Assembly: GCF_003402575.1 (NCBI RefSeq)
Contig: NZ_BGZJ01000001.1
Coordinates: forward strand, 620,001-684,000
Direction: 5' to 3'
From: Mesosutterella multiformis
GTDB lineage: Bacteria; Pseudomonadota; Gammaproteobacteria; Burkholderiales; Burkholderiaceae_F
Length of the DNA: 64,000 nucleotides
Part shown: one piece after another, positions 34,450 to 45,750 of the stretch
Layout: the number at the start of each line of letters is the position of its first letter
Position numbering within the stretch: position 1 is the first letter of the stretch
Made by a program: the position numbers and the translations under genes
Notes under the pieces: generated by a model
What the model saw: only the letters and a program-made list of their open reading frames with translations
What the model was told of the DNA's origin: nothing
Database searches by the model: none

Positions 34450-35922
34450 TCAGCGGGCCGTCACAGCGCGATACTCCACGCGCTTGCTTTCGCGGGCCCA
34501 GAGGGCAACATAGCGGCGGTTGGACTTCACCGGGATCAGGGAACCGCCGATCATGCCGATGCCAGCCACGATGAAGCCGCCAAGCACGCTCGGGAAGACT
34601 TCGCCAAGCGGGGTCACCGTGAGGATGATCCAGGTCGCGCCGCCAAGGAGGATCGACGAAATCGCGCCGAGGCGGGTCGCCTTCTTCCAGTAGAGGCCCA
34701 TCACGAGCGGCCAGAAAGCGCCGACCACCGGGAACTGGTAAGCCATGGCCACCATGTCATAAATCGCCGTGCCTTCAACCGAGAGGGCATACACGAGGAC
34801 GAGCAGCGTGAACACCAGAACCGTGGCGCGCATCGTGCGGATTTCGTTCTTCTCGCTGATGTGCGTGAAGTTCTTCAGCACGTTTTCCACAAAGGTGGTC
34901 GACGGAGCGAGGATCGTCGCGGAAGCGGTCGACATCACAGCCGAGAGCACAGCGCCGAAGAAGAGGACACGGAGCCACATCGGCATGTAATCGCGGATCA
35001 TCGTCGGCAGAAGCTGCTGCGGATCTTCAGCGAGCATGCGGCCGGACACATCCGGCATCACAAGGATCGAAGCCACCACAATGAACATCGGCACCATCGC
35101 GAAGAAGATGTAGAACACGCCGCCGATAATCGGGCCGGCAACAGCGATCTTCCCGGACTTCGCGGACATCACGCGCTGGAACACGTCCTGCTGCGGAATG
35201 GAACCGATCATCATCGTCATGGCAGCGGAAATCCAGAAGAGCCAGCCGTGAACCGACATTTCAGGAAGCGCGTGGAAAAGATGACGGTTATTCGCGTAGG
35301 TAATCACCTTATCCGCGCCGCCCGCCATGTCACCCGCCACGAAAGCGATCACAACGAGGCCGACGACAATCAGAATCATCTGGAAGAAGTCAGTCAGCGC
35401 AACGGACCACATGCCGCCGTACATCGTGTAAAGCAGCACGACCAGCGTACCGATCACCATGCCGAGCGTCACCGAAATCGCACCTTCCGTTACCAGGTTC
35501 AGCACGAGGCCGAGAGCGGAGACCTGAGCCGCCACCCATCCGAGGTAAGAGAGGATGATGAAAATCGAGCACGCGAGTTCAACGCCCTTCCCATAGCGAT
35601 GGCGGTAGAAGCTGCCGATCGTGAGAAGGTTCATCTTGTAGAGCTTGCCGGCAAAGAACGCGCCGACAAGAATAAGTGCCATACCGGAGCCGAACGGCTC
35701 CTCGATCACTCCGGCAATTCCGCCCTCAATAAAACGACCGGGAAGACCCAGCACCGTTTCAGAGCCGAACCACGTAGCGAACGTAGCAGTAATTACCATG
35801 GCTAGCGGCAGTGAACGACCAGCAAGAGCGTAGTCCTGCGTCGTTTTAACGCGAGTTGCGGCATAGAGACCGATTCCGATGGAAACGGCCATATAGAGCA
35901 TTACAAAACCAATCAGAGACAT
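34450..35922 (-). CDS. Sodium:solute symporter (SSS family)
   Basis: A 490-aa inner-membrane carrier with about 13 helices. The N-terminal ARVKTTQDYALAGRSLPL-type block near residues 22-40, TWFGSETVLGLPG near residue 50 and IPQQDVFQRVMSAKSG near residue 243 are SSS landmarks; the last corresponds to the sodium-pantothenate/proline signature region. The substrate (amino acid, organic acid or vitamin) cannot be read from sequence. The gene is monocistronic. GGGG precedes ATG, and the upstream 330 bases carry two dyads, suggesting specific control. Confidence 0.9.
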   Translation of the reverse strand: MSLIGFVMLYMAVSIGIGLYAATRVKTTQDYALAGRSLPLAMVITATFATWFGSETVLGLPGRFIEGGIAGVIEEPFGSGMALILVGAFFAGKLYKMNLLTIGSFYRHRYGKGVELACSIFIILSYLGWVAAQVSALGLVLNLVTEGAISVTLGMVIGTLVVLLYTMYGGMWSVALTDFFQMILIVVGLVVIAFVAGDMAGGADKVITYANNRHLFHALPEMSVHGWLFWISAAMTMMIGSIPQQDVFQRVMSAKSGKIAVAGPIIGGVFYIFFAMVPMFIVVASILVMPDVSGRMLAEDPQQLLPTMIRDYMPMWLRVLFFGAVLSAVMSTASATILAPSTTFVENVLKNFTHISEKNEIRTMRATVLVFTLLVLVYALSVEGTAIYDMVAMAYQFPVVGAFWPLVMGLYWKKATRLGAISSILLGGATWIILTVTPLGEVFPSVLGGFIVAGIGMIGGSLIPVKSNRRYVALWARESKRVEYRAVTAR

Positions 35923-35999
35923 TGCCCCATATCCCCCGTGAAAAACGAAGAGTTGCCGGAAAAAATATTCCTAATAAAAGCGTGCGTGGATTTTAAGAA

Positions 36000-36016
36000 T
36001 CACACGAAAAATGTGA
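36000..36016. promoter_or_regulatory. Inverted repeat TCACA-N7-TGTGA
   Basis: Five-base arms (TCACA 36000-36004, TGTGA 36012-36016) flank CGAAAAA, 78 bases upstream of the symporter start. The arms are the inverse order of a CRP site (TGTGA-N6-TCACA), so a CRP assignment is not supported. It may be a hairpin or a binding site of unknown protein. Confidence 0.3.
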
Positions 36017-36052
36017 ACCCGCTGAGGCCCCAAATACCCCGAAAAATGTCCC

Positions 36053-36076
36053 AAAGTTTCATCGAGATCAAACTTT
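36053..36076. promoter_or_regulatory. 24-bp dyad AAAGTTTCATCGAGATCAAACTTT-type operator candidate
   Basis: The segment is symmetrical at 20 of 24 positions: outer arms AAAGTTT / AAACTTT and inner ATC / GAT. It lies 131 bases upstream of the symporter start. Its left half contains AAGTTTCATC, also found in the cyd promoter region at 16083-16092. The length and two-part symmetry suggest a dimeric repressor or activator site; the protein is unknown. Confidence 0.45.
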
Positions 36077-36163
36077 AGGAAATGAGTGAAAAAAATAGGG
36101 GATGGCAGCGATCAAAAAACGTGCAGAACACTGTGTTTCCTCAGCATATTTTTACTCTTTTTC

Positions 36164-36199
36164 AAAAGAAAAAACCCGGCAGATTTTTCTGCCGGGTTT
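36164..36199 (-). terminator. Displaced terminator of the tim44-like gene
   Basis: An 11-bp stem, AAACCCGGCAG / CTGCCGGGTTT, with a six-base loop is followed on the minus strand by TTTCTTTTG. It is separated from the tim44-like stop codon (37574) only by the inserted IS256-family element and 25 bases of original sequence. If the insertion is removed, the hairpin begins about 25 bases after that stop codon. Confidence 0.85.
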
Positions 36200-36205
36200 C
36201 TTGTG
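36198..36205. repeat. Left target-site duplication TTCTTGTG
   Basis: This 8-bp sequence directly abuts the left inverted repeat and is repeated exactly at 37549-37556 beside the right inverted repeat. Eight- to nine-base duplications are characteristic of IS256-family insertion. Confidence 0.93.
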
Positions 36206-36234
36206 GAGGGTGAGGAAAATTTTGTGGGTGACTC
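36206..36234. repeat. IS256-family left terminal inverted repeat
   Basis: It starts GAGGGTG, contains TTTTGTGGG and ends CTC. The 29 bases match the reverse complement of 37520-37548 at 23 positions. Confidence 0.9.
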
Positions 36235-36263
36235 TGAGATAATTGCTCTTGGAGGAGCCTCAA

Positions 36264-37511
36264 ATGAAACGAAAGACAGACCCCTTGGATAGTGTTGCAG
36301 GACAGATTTTAGAAAACGCCAAGAAATCCGGGCTTGAGATTAATACCGCAGAGGATGCGGAAAATCTTATGGCCCATATGCTCGGTCGGCTGCTGACTCA
36401 AATGCTTGACGGTGAAATGACCAATCATCTCGGTTACGAAAGAGGCGGTAAACGTGTCACCGAAAATGAGCGTAACGGGCATAGTTCGAAAACCCTCAAA
36501 TCGTCCAGCCTTGGAAATATCCGTATTGACGTACCCAGAGACCGCAAGGGAGAGTTTGAGCCGAGGGTCGTTCCTAAGCATAAACGCCAGCTGGCGGGGT
36601 TTGAGGACAAGGTTCTGGCCTTGTACGCCAGAGGGCTCTCAACCCGGGAAATTCAAGGCTTTCTCTATGATGAATACGGTATGGAGACCAGTGCCGAATT
36701 TATCAGCGATGTTACGGACGCCATCCTTCCTGAGGTTGAAAAATGGCAGAACCGTCCTCTGGATCCGTTTTATACAACTGTTTTCTTTGACGCTATTCGA
36801 GTCAAAATCCGAGGTGATAATGGCATTGTTACCCCGAAAGCGGTCCATCTTGCCTTGGGCGTAAACGCCCAGGGCCGCAAGGAAGTTTTGGGGATGTGGG
36901 TCGCTGATAACGAAAGCGCAAAATATTGGCTTAAGGTCTTCACTGAACTCAAAAACAGGGGGGTGTCTGATATTCTGATTGCTGTCACAGACGGACTCAA
37001 GGGAATGAAGGAGGCGCTTGAAGCTGCCTTTCCCAACACTCTGCTGCAGACCTGCATTGTTCACCTGATCAGGAACAGTCTGAAATTCGTCGGATATAAG
37101 GATTACAAGGCCGTAGCCGGCGCGCTGAAGCCCATTTACCGGGCCGTAAACGCGGCTGATGCGCGGAAGGAACTGGACGCTTTTGCACAGTCGGAACTGG
37201 GGCTCAGATACCCTTACATCGCCAAACAGTGGATCGATTCCTGGGATAAGGTGATCCCCTTCTTTGATTTTTCCCCAAATATCCGCAGACTTATTTATAC
37301 AACCAATGCCATAGAGAGCCTTAATCGGGATCTAAGAAAAGTAATTAAGACCCGAGCTGCTTTCCCTACTGAAACGGCTGCTTTGAAACTTCTCTTTCTG
37401 GCAATCCGGAAAGTAGAGAAAAGATGGGTGCGGCCTTCTCCATACTGGAGTGCCGCTATGAGAGAATTGGTTGTGCTATTTGGTGACCGAATCACCCCCT
37501 ACATCGATTAA
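36264..37511 (+). CDS. IS256-family transposase
   Basis: A 415-aa mutator-type DDE transposase that moves the element by a copy-paste circle pathway in the family. N-terminal helices (GQILENAKKSGLEINTAEDAENL) precede the zinc-free DNA-binding region. The catalytic acids are in FFDAIRVKIR (first Asp), AVTDGLKGMKEAL (second Asp) and TTNAIESLNRDLRK (Glu). The conserved TCIVHLIRNSL Cys/His segment lies between the second Asp and the Glu. The start is ATG at 36264 with GGAGGAG eight bases upstream; a TTG at 36243 is upstream of that site. The frame is intact. Confidence 0.97.
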   Translation: MKRKTDPLDSVAGQILENAKKSGLEINTAEDAENLMAHMLGRLLTQMLDGEMTNHLGYERGGKRVTENERNGHSSKTLKSSSLGNIRIDVPRDRKGEFEPRVVPKHKRQLAGFEDKVLALYARGLSTREIQGFLYDEYGMETSAEFISDVTDAILPEVEKWQNRPLDPFYTTVFFDAIRVKIRGDNGIVTPKAVHLALGVNAQGRKEVLGMWVADNESAKYWLKVFTELKNRGVSDILIAVTDGLKGMKEALEAAFPNTLLQTCIVHLIRNSLKFVGYKDYKAVAGALKPIYRAVNAADARKELDAFAQSELGLRYPYIAKQWIDSWDKVIPFFDFSPNIRRLIYTTNAIESLNRDLRKVIKTRAAFPTETAALKLLFLAIRKVEKRWVRPSPYWSAAMRELVVLFGDRITPYID

Positions 37512-37519
37512 CCTTGAAC

Positions 37520-37548
37520 GAGCCGCCCACAAAAAATTACACACCCTC
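37520..37548. repeat. IS256-family right terminal inverted repeat
   Basis: It lies nine bases after the transposase stop codon and pairs with the left repeat at 23 of 29 positions, including the terminal GAGGGTG and internal TTTTGTGGG in reverse complement. Confidence 0.9.
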
Positions 37549-37556
37549 TTCTTGTG
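37549..37556. repeat. Right target-site duplication TTCTTGTG
   Basis: An exact copy of 36198-36205, adjacent to the right inverted repeat and 17 bases downstream (in the minus direction) of the tim44-like stop codon. Confidence 0.93.
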
Positions 37557-37573
37557 AAAAAACGTACTGAAAA

Positions 37574-38554
37574 TCAGGCTTCGACCTGCTGGATTCCAGC
37601 GAGGAGCCAGCCCTGATTTCCGTTCTCAACCGGGCGGGTAAGCGACCAGACTTCGTTCACGTTTTCAATCTCATCCGTATTGCCGCCGGAGACCTTGAGT
37701 CGGCCGGTAAAGTGAACCGCGGCCACATACTCGCTGCCTTCCGTGATCACGCCGAGAAGCTTGGCGTCGAGCGTCTCAACCGCGATCTTCAGCTCTTCGC
37801 CCTTACGGTCGCGGAGCTGATGCGTGAGAACCGTGAAGACTTCATCCGTGCAGAACTCGCTCAGCTGCAGCACGTTGCCGGTGCTCCAGGCATCCTGAAG
37901 CCGGGTGAAGTTCTTCTTGCATTCAGCGACGAAAGCGGTTTCATCAAACCCGGCCGGAATCGTGTTCTGGGCAGCCTTCTGGGAGAACTCATCCAGGACA
38001 GAACCCGGGCGGGCATTGCTCTGGAAAGCGGCCGGAGCGGCAGCGGGCGCCGGTTCAGCGGCAGGCGCGGGGGCAGCCGCCGGCGGCTCCTCGCGCTGAT
38101 AATTCATGCCGGAAAGCGTACCGGTCGAATCAGCGGAACGCTGAACCGGAGTCTGACGGCGGGCAAAAATGAAGCGCAGCACGGCAAACGCCACAACAGC
38201 GATCAGGATCAGCATCAGAATGCTGGCAAAACCGGATCCAAGCCCCAGGTAGTGAGCCAGAGCCGCGATGCCGAGCGCCGCGGCGGCGCCCATCAGCATG
38301 TTACGGATCGGGCTGGCCGGCTTCGGCTGAGCCGCAGGGGTCGGAGCAGCGGCAGGAGCAGGTCTCTGCTGCTGAGGAGCAGCCTGAGGCTGCGGAGTGC
38401 TACGAGGAAGCTGAGCGGTACCCGCCGGGGCCATCTGCGCCGGGGCCGGACGGCCGAAGCTCGCGCCGCCGCCGAAACGCCGCGCCGCATCTGCATTGGT
38501 GACCAGAGCCAGCGCCATGATTCCTGCTGCCACAAGGGGGAAAAACTTCTTCAT
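37574..38554 (-). CDS. Tim44-like domain protein
   Basis: A 326-aa exported or membrane protein. The signal peptide is at residues 1-23 (ending ADA), then a Gly/Pro/Ala/Gln-rich low-complexity segment (about 24-83). A hydrophobic block of one or two helices follows (about 85-132). The C-terminal Tim44-like/MBA1 domain is at about 195-326, with FVAECKKNFTRLQDAWSTGNVLQLSEFCTDEVF as its core. In mitochondria this fold anchors to membranes near a translocase; the bacterial role is unknown. The gene's terminator has been separated from it by the IS256-family insertion 17 bases after the stop. Confidence 0.88.
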   Translation of the reverse strand: MKKFFPLVAAGIMALALVTNADAARRFGGGASFGRPAPAQMAPAGTAQLPRSTPQPQAAPQQQRPAPAAAPTPAAQPKPASPIRNMLMGAAAALGIAALAHYLGLGSGFASILMLILIAVVAFAVLRFIFARRQTPVQRSADSTGTLSGMNYQREEPPAAAPAPAAEPAPAAAPAAFQSNARPGSVLDEFSQKAAQNTIPAGFDETAFVAECKKNFTRLQDAWSTGNVLQLSEFCTDEVFTVLTHQLRDRKGEELKIAVETLDAKLLGVITEGSEYVAAVHFTGRLKVSGGNTDEIENVNEVWSLTRPVENGNQGWLLAGIQQVEA

Positions 38555-38603
38555 ATCCTTTCCTAATTAAGAAAAAATGAGCCCAAACCAGTGAGTTGCA
38601 ACG

Positions 38604-39371
38604 TCAGGCTTTCCTGCCGATATGGAGAGCGCAGATGCCGAACGTCAGGTTTTCCCACGTGACCGTGGAGAATCCTGCCGTCTTCATGAGCTCAGCCACT
38701 TCGGCTTGGGCCGGAAAGCGCCGGATAGACTCGACCAGGTACTCATAGCTGTCGTGATCGCCAGCTATCTTAGATCCTAGCCAAGGCATAAATTTAAAAG
38801 AGTAAAAATCGTAAAAAGGTGCAAGCCAGCGGTCGCAGTGCGAGAATTCAAGCACCATCGCGCGTCCGCCGGGTTTGGTCACCCGGCACATTTCCCGTAA
38901 CGCCCGGTCTTTGTGTGTCATATTGCGAAGACCGAAAGAGACTGTTACAACATCAAAAGTGTTGTCCGGGAAAGGGAGCTGCTCGCAGTCGCAGAGCGCC
39001 ACGCGGCAGTTGACACCCTCCTGGCGGAAACGCTGTGCGCCGAGCCTGAGCATCTCGTGATTGATATCAGTCGCCCACACTTCCCCTTCCGGACCGGCAT
39101 TCTGAGCAAACTTCAGCGCCAGGTCCCCGGTGCCGGAGGCGATATCAAGCACTTTCCATCCCTTCTGAACACCCGCTTTGGCAATCGTGTGATGCTTCCA
39201 GAGCCGATGCATGCCAAATGACAGCACGTCATTCATCAGATCGTACTTCGGCGCGACGGAATCAAAGACTTCGCGGACCTTCTCTTCCTTGTCGGTTTCT
39301 TTTACTTCGGCGAAGCCAAAGTCTGTCTGGTTCTTTCCCGTATTTTTTTGATCTGGCATTTTTTCAGTCAT
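38604..39371 (-). CDS. ubiE: Demethylmenaquinone / 2-polyprenyl-6-methoxy-1,4-benzoquinol methyltransferase
   Basis: SAM-dependent C-methyltransferase of ubiquinone and menaquinone synthesis, 255 aa. After a polar N-terminal tail, the UbiE signature YDLMNDVLSFGMHRLWK is near residue 44, the SAM motif VLDIASGTGDLALKF near residue 73, and RVTKPGGRAMVLEFS near residue 163. The C-terminal ENLTFGICALHIGRK is the second family signature. It supplies quinones for the bd oxidase. It lies 49 bases before the tim44-like gene and may be cotranscribed with it. Confidence 0.97.
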   Translation of the reverse strand: MTEKMPDQKNTGKNQTDFGFAEVKETDKEEKVREVFDSVAPKYDLMNDVLSFGMHRLWKHHTIAKAGVQKGWKVLDIASGTGDLALKFAQNAGPEGEVWATDINHEMLRLGAQRFRQEGVNCRVALCDCEQLPFPDNTFDVVTVSFGLRNMTHKDRALREMCRVTKPGGRAMVLEFSHCDRWLAPFYDFYSFKFMPWLGSKIAGDHDSYEYLVESIRRFPAQAEVAELMKTAGFSTVTWENLTFGICALHIGRKA

Positions 39372-39562
39372 GCGGCCTGCAGAAATTTATTCTCATTGAT
39401 GCGGAATTACGCTCGTAGAGTCTAACGAAATTCATGGATCCCTTTCAGCCAAGCTCCGGCAGGAGCAGATCCTTCAGGTATGAAGATTCCGGATACAGCC
39501 GTATCCCTGATGGAAGACATTGAAAAACAAGGGGAAAATTGAAGAGACGACTTCAGGTGACC

Positions 39563-39637
39563 TGGTGCCTCCGGAAGGAGTCGAACCTTCAATTCAGCCT
39601 TCGGAGGGCTGCGTGAAATCCGTTTCACTACGGAGGC
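39563..39637 (-). tRNA. tRNA-Arg (anticodon CCG)
   Basis: The minus strand gives acceptor stem GCCTCCG/CGGAGGC, anticodon arm CAGCC-CTCCGAA-GGCTG (anticodon CCG, reading CGG) and T arm GAAGGTTCGACTCCTTC. CCA is encoded at 39565-39563. It lies 50 bases downstream of the priA stop codon and 191 bases upstream of the ubiE start. Confidence 0.96.
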
Positions 39638-39687
39638 ACAGAGAAGTTAATTATAGGGATATTTGGAGAATTTTGCGAATTTCTTTT

Positions 39688-41718
39688 TTAATACCGCTGC
39701 GGATCAACCTCAAGCGTGAGGGCGCCTCCCGAGCAGGGACCGATCACCTGAACCCATGCTCTGAGGAACTGCAGCAGCTCCCGATGGGTCCTTCCTTCGA
39801 TCAGAAGCTGGGCCCGGTTTCGGTTAGCCACTTTAACGATCGTCATCGGCACGGGATCATAAATCGCGACGCCGCCCCCGTCCGGCAGTTTCGACTGAAT
39901 TTCAAGCCCGGTCTCCACCGCGTGACGGAGAAGCTCAAGCGCCTGGGGCAGCTCCTTCTGCTCAGAGGTAAGAAGCGCCTGATACACAAAAGGCGGCGCC
40001 CCGTCCCTCTTTCTGATCTTCAGCATCTGGTCCGCAAAGCCCTGATAATCCTGGTGCGCGAGGAAAGTGAAGATCTCATCATCCGGAAAGGCGGTTTCGA
40101 CCAGCACTTCGCTCTTCAGGCCGGCACGGCCCGCGCGGCCTGACACCTGCATCATTGTCGCGAATGCTCTCTCCCGGGCTCTGACATCAGTCGAAATCAA
40201 CTGACTGTCAATATTCAGAATGACGACGAGGCTTACCTTTTTGAAGTCGTGCCCCTTCGCGATCATCTGAGTTCCGATCAGGATATCGACCTTCCCCTCA
40301 TGCACATCCTGAAAGGCTTTATCGGTGCTGCGCTTGGTCTTGAAATTATCGCGGTCAATTCTCAGACGCCGGGCGTCTGGCCAGAGTTTTCCGATTTCCT
40401 CTTCAATCCTCTGGGTACCGATACCGACCGGGAGGATATCGGCTGCGCCGCACCCCGGGCAGCGCGCCGGAACCCGCTGCGTATAGCCGCAATGGTGGCA
40501 GACCAGGCTTCGCGTGTCTTTATGAAAGACCATAAAAGCGGAGCAGTGGGGGCACGCCGACTTCCAGCCGCAGGACGGGCACATCAGCACCGGAGAGAAT
40601 CCCCGGCGGTTGATATAGACAAGCACCTGCTCATGCTTCTGCAGCGTTGCCCCGATCGCTTCCTTCACCTCTTCGGAAAGCACCTCTCCTTTTTTCAGCG
40701 TCCTTGTATCGACAAGACGAAGCCGCGGCGGCTCCGCTTTGGAAACCGCCTTATGGGACAGCGTGAGAAGCCGGTAGCTTCCGCTTCTCGCGCGGGACCA
40801 GCTTTCAAGTGACGGCGTGGCAGACCCCAGAATGACCGGGATACCGAGACTCTGGGCGCGCTTCACCGAAAGATCCCTCGCAGAATACCGCGCGCCGTCC
40901 CCGCCTTTGTAGGAAAGGTCATGCTCCTCATCCACCACGATGAGCGCAAGCTGCCTGAAACTCGCGAGCGCGGCCATCCGGGTGCCGACCAGAATCCTCG
41001 CCCGGCCTTCATGGACTGCCAGCCAGGATCTCGCCCGCTGAGCGTCCGGAAGATCGGAATTCAGCACGACGACAGATTCATCCGCGAAATGGCTCCGGAC
41101 ACGCTCTTCGAGCTGCGGCGTCAGATTGATTTCCGGAACCAGCAGAAGCACCTGATTCTGAGGTGACTGCTCGAGCACCCGGCGCATGACCTGAAGGTAG
41201 ATCTCAGTCTTCCCGGACCCCGTCACCCCGAACAGGAGCCAGGTCTGGAAGCCCTTTGCCGTCAGAATCGCTGCTATCGCGTCTTTCTGTTCAGGATTCA
41301 GATCCAGTGCCGGAGCCGGGGCAGGATTTTTTTCCGGAGCCGGCAGTGTCCGGATTTTTTCAAGAGACGACTGATAACGGACGCCGGGCTTCTTTCTGAA
41401 GAAGGTGGGCAGCGCCGGTATAGCGACCTCACCCCACGTCCTGCAGTAATAGTGCGAGGCAAAGCGTGTGAGCGACAGCCATTCGGAGGAGAGAGGCGGA
41501 ATCCCGAATCGAACTGCGGACACTGACCGCAGTCTTTTGTTCTCGATATCGGTCCAGGGCCGGAGCCCCGTCACAATTCCCGCCTTCTGCTGCCGTCCGA
41601 CAGGAACCATGACGATATCGCCGACCGCAAGAAGCTGTTCCGCCGGGACCTTATAGTCCAGCTCCGGCAGACCCGGCACATCAACAATGACTCTTGCGAA
41701 CTGCTCCGAAACGGTCAT
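39688..41718 (-). CDS. priA: Primosomal protein N' (replication restart helicase PriA)
   Basis: A 676-aa 3'-5' helicase that reloads the replisome at stalled forks. The N-terminal DNA-binding domain occupies about residues 1-100. Walker A is GVTGSGKTEIY near residue 165, and the DEEH box is VVDEEHDLSYKG near residue 263. The two zinc sites use eight cysteines in CPSCGWKSACPHC and CHHCGY...CPGC (about 385-430). The C-terminal helicase half includes QVSGRAGRAG. It starts five bases after the hemE stop. Confidence 0.97.
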   Translation of the reverse strand: MTVSEQFARVIVDVPGLPELDYKVPAEQLLAVGDIVMVPVGRQQKAGIVTGLRPWTDIENKRLRSVSAVRFGIPPLSSEWLSLTRFASHYYCRTWGEVAIPALPTFFRKKPGVRYQSSLEKIRTLPAPEKNPAPAPALDLNPEQKDAIAAILTAKGFQTWLLFGVTGSGKTEIYLQVMRRVLEQSPQNQVLLLVPEINLTPQLEERVRSHFADESVVVLNSDLPDAQRARSWLAVHEGRARILVGTRMAALASFRQLALIVVDEEHDLSYKGGDGARYSARDLSVKRAQSLGIPVILGSATPSLESWSRARSGSYRLLTLSHKAVSKAEPPRLRLVDTRTLKKGEVLSEEVKEAIGATLQKHEQVLVYINRRGFSPVLMCPSCGWKSACPHCSAFMVFHKDTRSLVCHHCGYTQRVPARCPGCGAADILPVGIGTQRIEEEIGKLWPDARRLRIDRDNFKTKRSTDKAFQDVHEGKVDILIGTQMIAKGHDFKKVSLVVILNIDSQLISTDVRARERAFATMMQVSGRAGRAGLKSEVLVETAFPDDEIFTFLAHQDYQGFADQMLKIRKRDGAPPFVYQALLTSEQKELPQALELLRHAVETGLEIQSKLPDGGGVAIYDPVPMTIVKVANRNRAQLLIEGRTHRELLQFLRAWVQVIGPCSGGALTLEVDPQRY

Positions 41719-41723
41719 CGTTT

Positions 41724-42794
41724 TCAGATGTGATACTGACGGCTGTAGTGATGCACTTCGTCAACGAGTGCATGGACGAGTTCCACCGGTGTATTGAGAT
41801 CAACACCGTGGCCCAGATTGAAGACATGACCGCCCTGGCCGACAGGACCATAGGCATCGAGCACGAGACGAGCCTCTTCGCGCACCGTCTTCTCATCAGA
41901 GAGAAGCACGGCCGGATCAAGATTGCCCTGAAGGGCGACCCGGTCCTTCACCTCTTCGCGGGCACGGGCAAGGTTCATCGTCCAGTCGAGTCCCACGGCG
42001 TCAGCGCCGCAGGAGGCGATATCCTTCAGCCACACTGAGCCGCCCTTCGTGAAGACCACGACCGGCACGCGGCGGCCTTCGTGTTCGCGCGTCAGATTCG
42101 CGATCACGTTGCGGATACTCGCGAGTGAATACTGCTGATAGAGCCCGTCCGCGAGGCAGCCGCCCCAGGTATCAAAAATCTGGATCGCCTGCGCGCCGGC
42201 TTCGATCTGGGCATTCAGATACTCAGTCACCGCCTTCTCATTCACTGAAATAACCTTCTGGAACAGATCCGGACGGCGATACATCATCGACTTCACGGTG
42301 AAGAAATTGCGGCTGCCGCGTCCTTCAATCATGTAGCAGGCAAGCGTGAAGGGGCTGCCGGAGAAACCGAAAAGCGGCACCCGTCCCTGCAGCGCGCTGC
42401 GGATGCTCGACACCGCGTCTGTCACATACTTCAGATCCGTTCCGACATCGGGGACGTGAAGCTTCACAACCGCTTCCTCACTCTGAACCGGAGATTCGAA
42501 AACCGGCCCCTCACCCGGAACAAATTTCAGTCCAAGCCCCATCGCATCGGGCACTGTCAGGATGTCGGAGAAGAGAATCGCGGCATCCAGATCAAAGCGA
42601 TCCACCGGCTGCAGCGTCACTTCCGTGGCGTATTCGGGAGAATGGGCCAGATTCAGGAAGCTCCCCGCCTTCTCGCGCGTTGCCCGGTACTCCGGAAGGA
42701 ACCGTCCTGCCTGACGCATCAGCCAGATCGGCGTATAGGGCACGGGTTCCTTCTGCAACGCCTTGAGAAGATTGTCATTAATAAGTTCTGTCAT
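41724..42794 (-). CDS. hemE: Uroporphyrinogen decarboxylase
   Basis: Decarboxylates uroporphyrinogen III to coproporphyrinogen III in haem synthesis. The signature [19 protein letters not shown] is near residue 22, and [16 protein letters not shown] near residue 144 is the second conserved block. Length 356 aa is usual. The pathway feeds haems b and d of the bd oxidase. It appears to be first in a hemE-priA operon, downstream of the atp terminator. Confidence 0.97.
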   Translation of the reverse strand: MTELINDNLLKALQKEPVPYTPIWLMRQAGRFLPEYRATREKAGSFLNLAHSPEYATEVTLQPVDRFDLDAAILFSDILTVPDAMGLGLKFVPGEGPVFESPVQSEEAVVKLHVPDVGTDLKYVTDAVSSIRSALQGRVPLFGFSGSPFTLACYMIEGRGSRNFFTVKSMMYRRPDLFQKVISVNEKAVTEYLNAQIEAGAQAIQIFDTWGGCLADGLYQQYSLASIRNVIANLTREHEGRRVPVVVFTKGGSVWLKDIASCGADAVGLDWTMNLARAREEVKDRVALQGNLDPAVLLSDEKTVREEARLVLDAYGPVGQGGHVFNLGHGVDLNTPVELVHALVDEVHHYSRQYHI

Positions 42795-42873
42795 GGGGAG
42801 ATCACCTGAAATTTCTATAACCGAATGGTCAAATGTGAAGATACTTTACCAGAAGGGCCAAACCGGATCCGGT

Positions 42874-42900
42874 AAAAAAAAACGGGGCTTTCGCCCCGTT
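42874..42900 (-). terminator. Intrinsic terminator of the atp operon
   Basis: Minus strand: AACGGGGC-GAAA-GCCCCGTT followed by seven T residues, 23 bases after the atpC stop. The GAAA tetraloop and GC-rich 8-bp stem make it a textbook terminator. Confidence 0.95.
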
Positions 42901-42923
42901 CGCTCGCTGTTGATCAGCACTGA

Positions 42924-43343
42924 TCAGCGCTTGCCAGACAACTTCTTGATCTCTGCCAGCTCGGCCGTAAGGGCCAGCATTTCGGCCTCGAGTCGAGCAA
43001 TTTCCAGAGAACCAGTTGCATTCTGACGCTTTGCCTTGGCATCTTCGAGAGCTTTCTTGGCCTTCGCTTCATCCAGATCTTCACTGCGGACAGCAGTGTC
43101 GGCCAGAACGGTCACGGAGTTCGGCTGCACTTCAAGAATGCCGCCAGCCACGAAAATGCGCCTTACTTCATCCGATTCCGGAAGAGTTACTCTGACAAAG
43201 CCAGGCTTGATCTGAGTAATAAAAGGCACATGACCGGGAAGAACACCCAATTCGCCTTCAACACCGGGCAGAGCAACGAATTTTGCGTCACCGGAAAAAA
43301 CCGTCTTTTCCGCATTGACGACATCTACTTTCAAAGTTTTCAT
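42924..43343 (-). CDS. atpC: F1F0 ATP synthase subunit epsilon
   Basis: Rotor-stalk subunit of F1, 139 aa. The N-terminal beta sandwich carries [24 protein letters not shown] (about residues 24-47) and [22 protein letters not shown] (about 62-83). The C-terminal two-helix hairpin is rich in Lys, Glu and Ala and can act as an inhibitor in related enzymes. It is last in the operon, 55 bases after atpD, followed directly by the terminator. Confidence 0.97.
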   Translation of the reverse strand: MKTLKVDVVNAEKTVFSGDAKFVALPGVEGELGVLPGHVPFITQIKPGFVRVTLPESDEVRRIFVAGGILEVQPNSVTVLADTAVRSEDLDEAKAKKALEDAKAKRQNATGSLEIARLEAEMLALTAELAEIKKLSGKR

Positions 43344-43398
43344 TAAGTAGCCCCGCTGTTGGTTCAGGCTGGATCCATCGGATCCAGCCCGAGTTTGA

Positions 43399-45722
<2,324 letters not shown>

Positions 45723-45750
45723 TGGGTCCTCTAGGGTCGCTTACTACGCT

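Larger units (their letters stand above)
35923..36171. other. Promoter region upstream of the symporter gene
   Basis: Together with the adjoining terminator and IS left end, this is part of a 341-base stretch without a gene. It holds the two dyads listed separately and the A-run of the displaced terminator. No -35/-10 pair with good spacing was identified and no small gene is supported. Confidence 0.5.
36206..37548 (+). mobile_element. IS256-family insertion sequence, complete (1343 bp)
   Basis: The element is bounded by 29-bp imperfect inverted repeats, identical at 23 of 29 positions, at 36206-36234 and 37520-37548. A perfect 8-bp target duplication (TTCTTGTG) lies outside both ends. It contains a single intact IS256-type transposase gene. 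The structure is undamaged, so it is probably a recent or still active insertion. Its base composition is visibly less GC-rich than the neighbouring genes. It landed between the tim44-like gene and that gene's terminator. Confidence 0.96.

Noticed and set aside
36000-36016. CRP binding site upstream of the symporter
   Set aside because: The arms are TCACA-N7-TGTGA, the reverse of the CRP order TGTGA-N6-TCACA.
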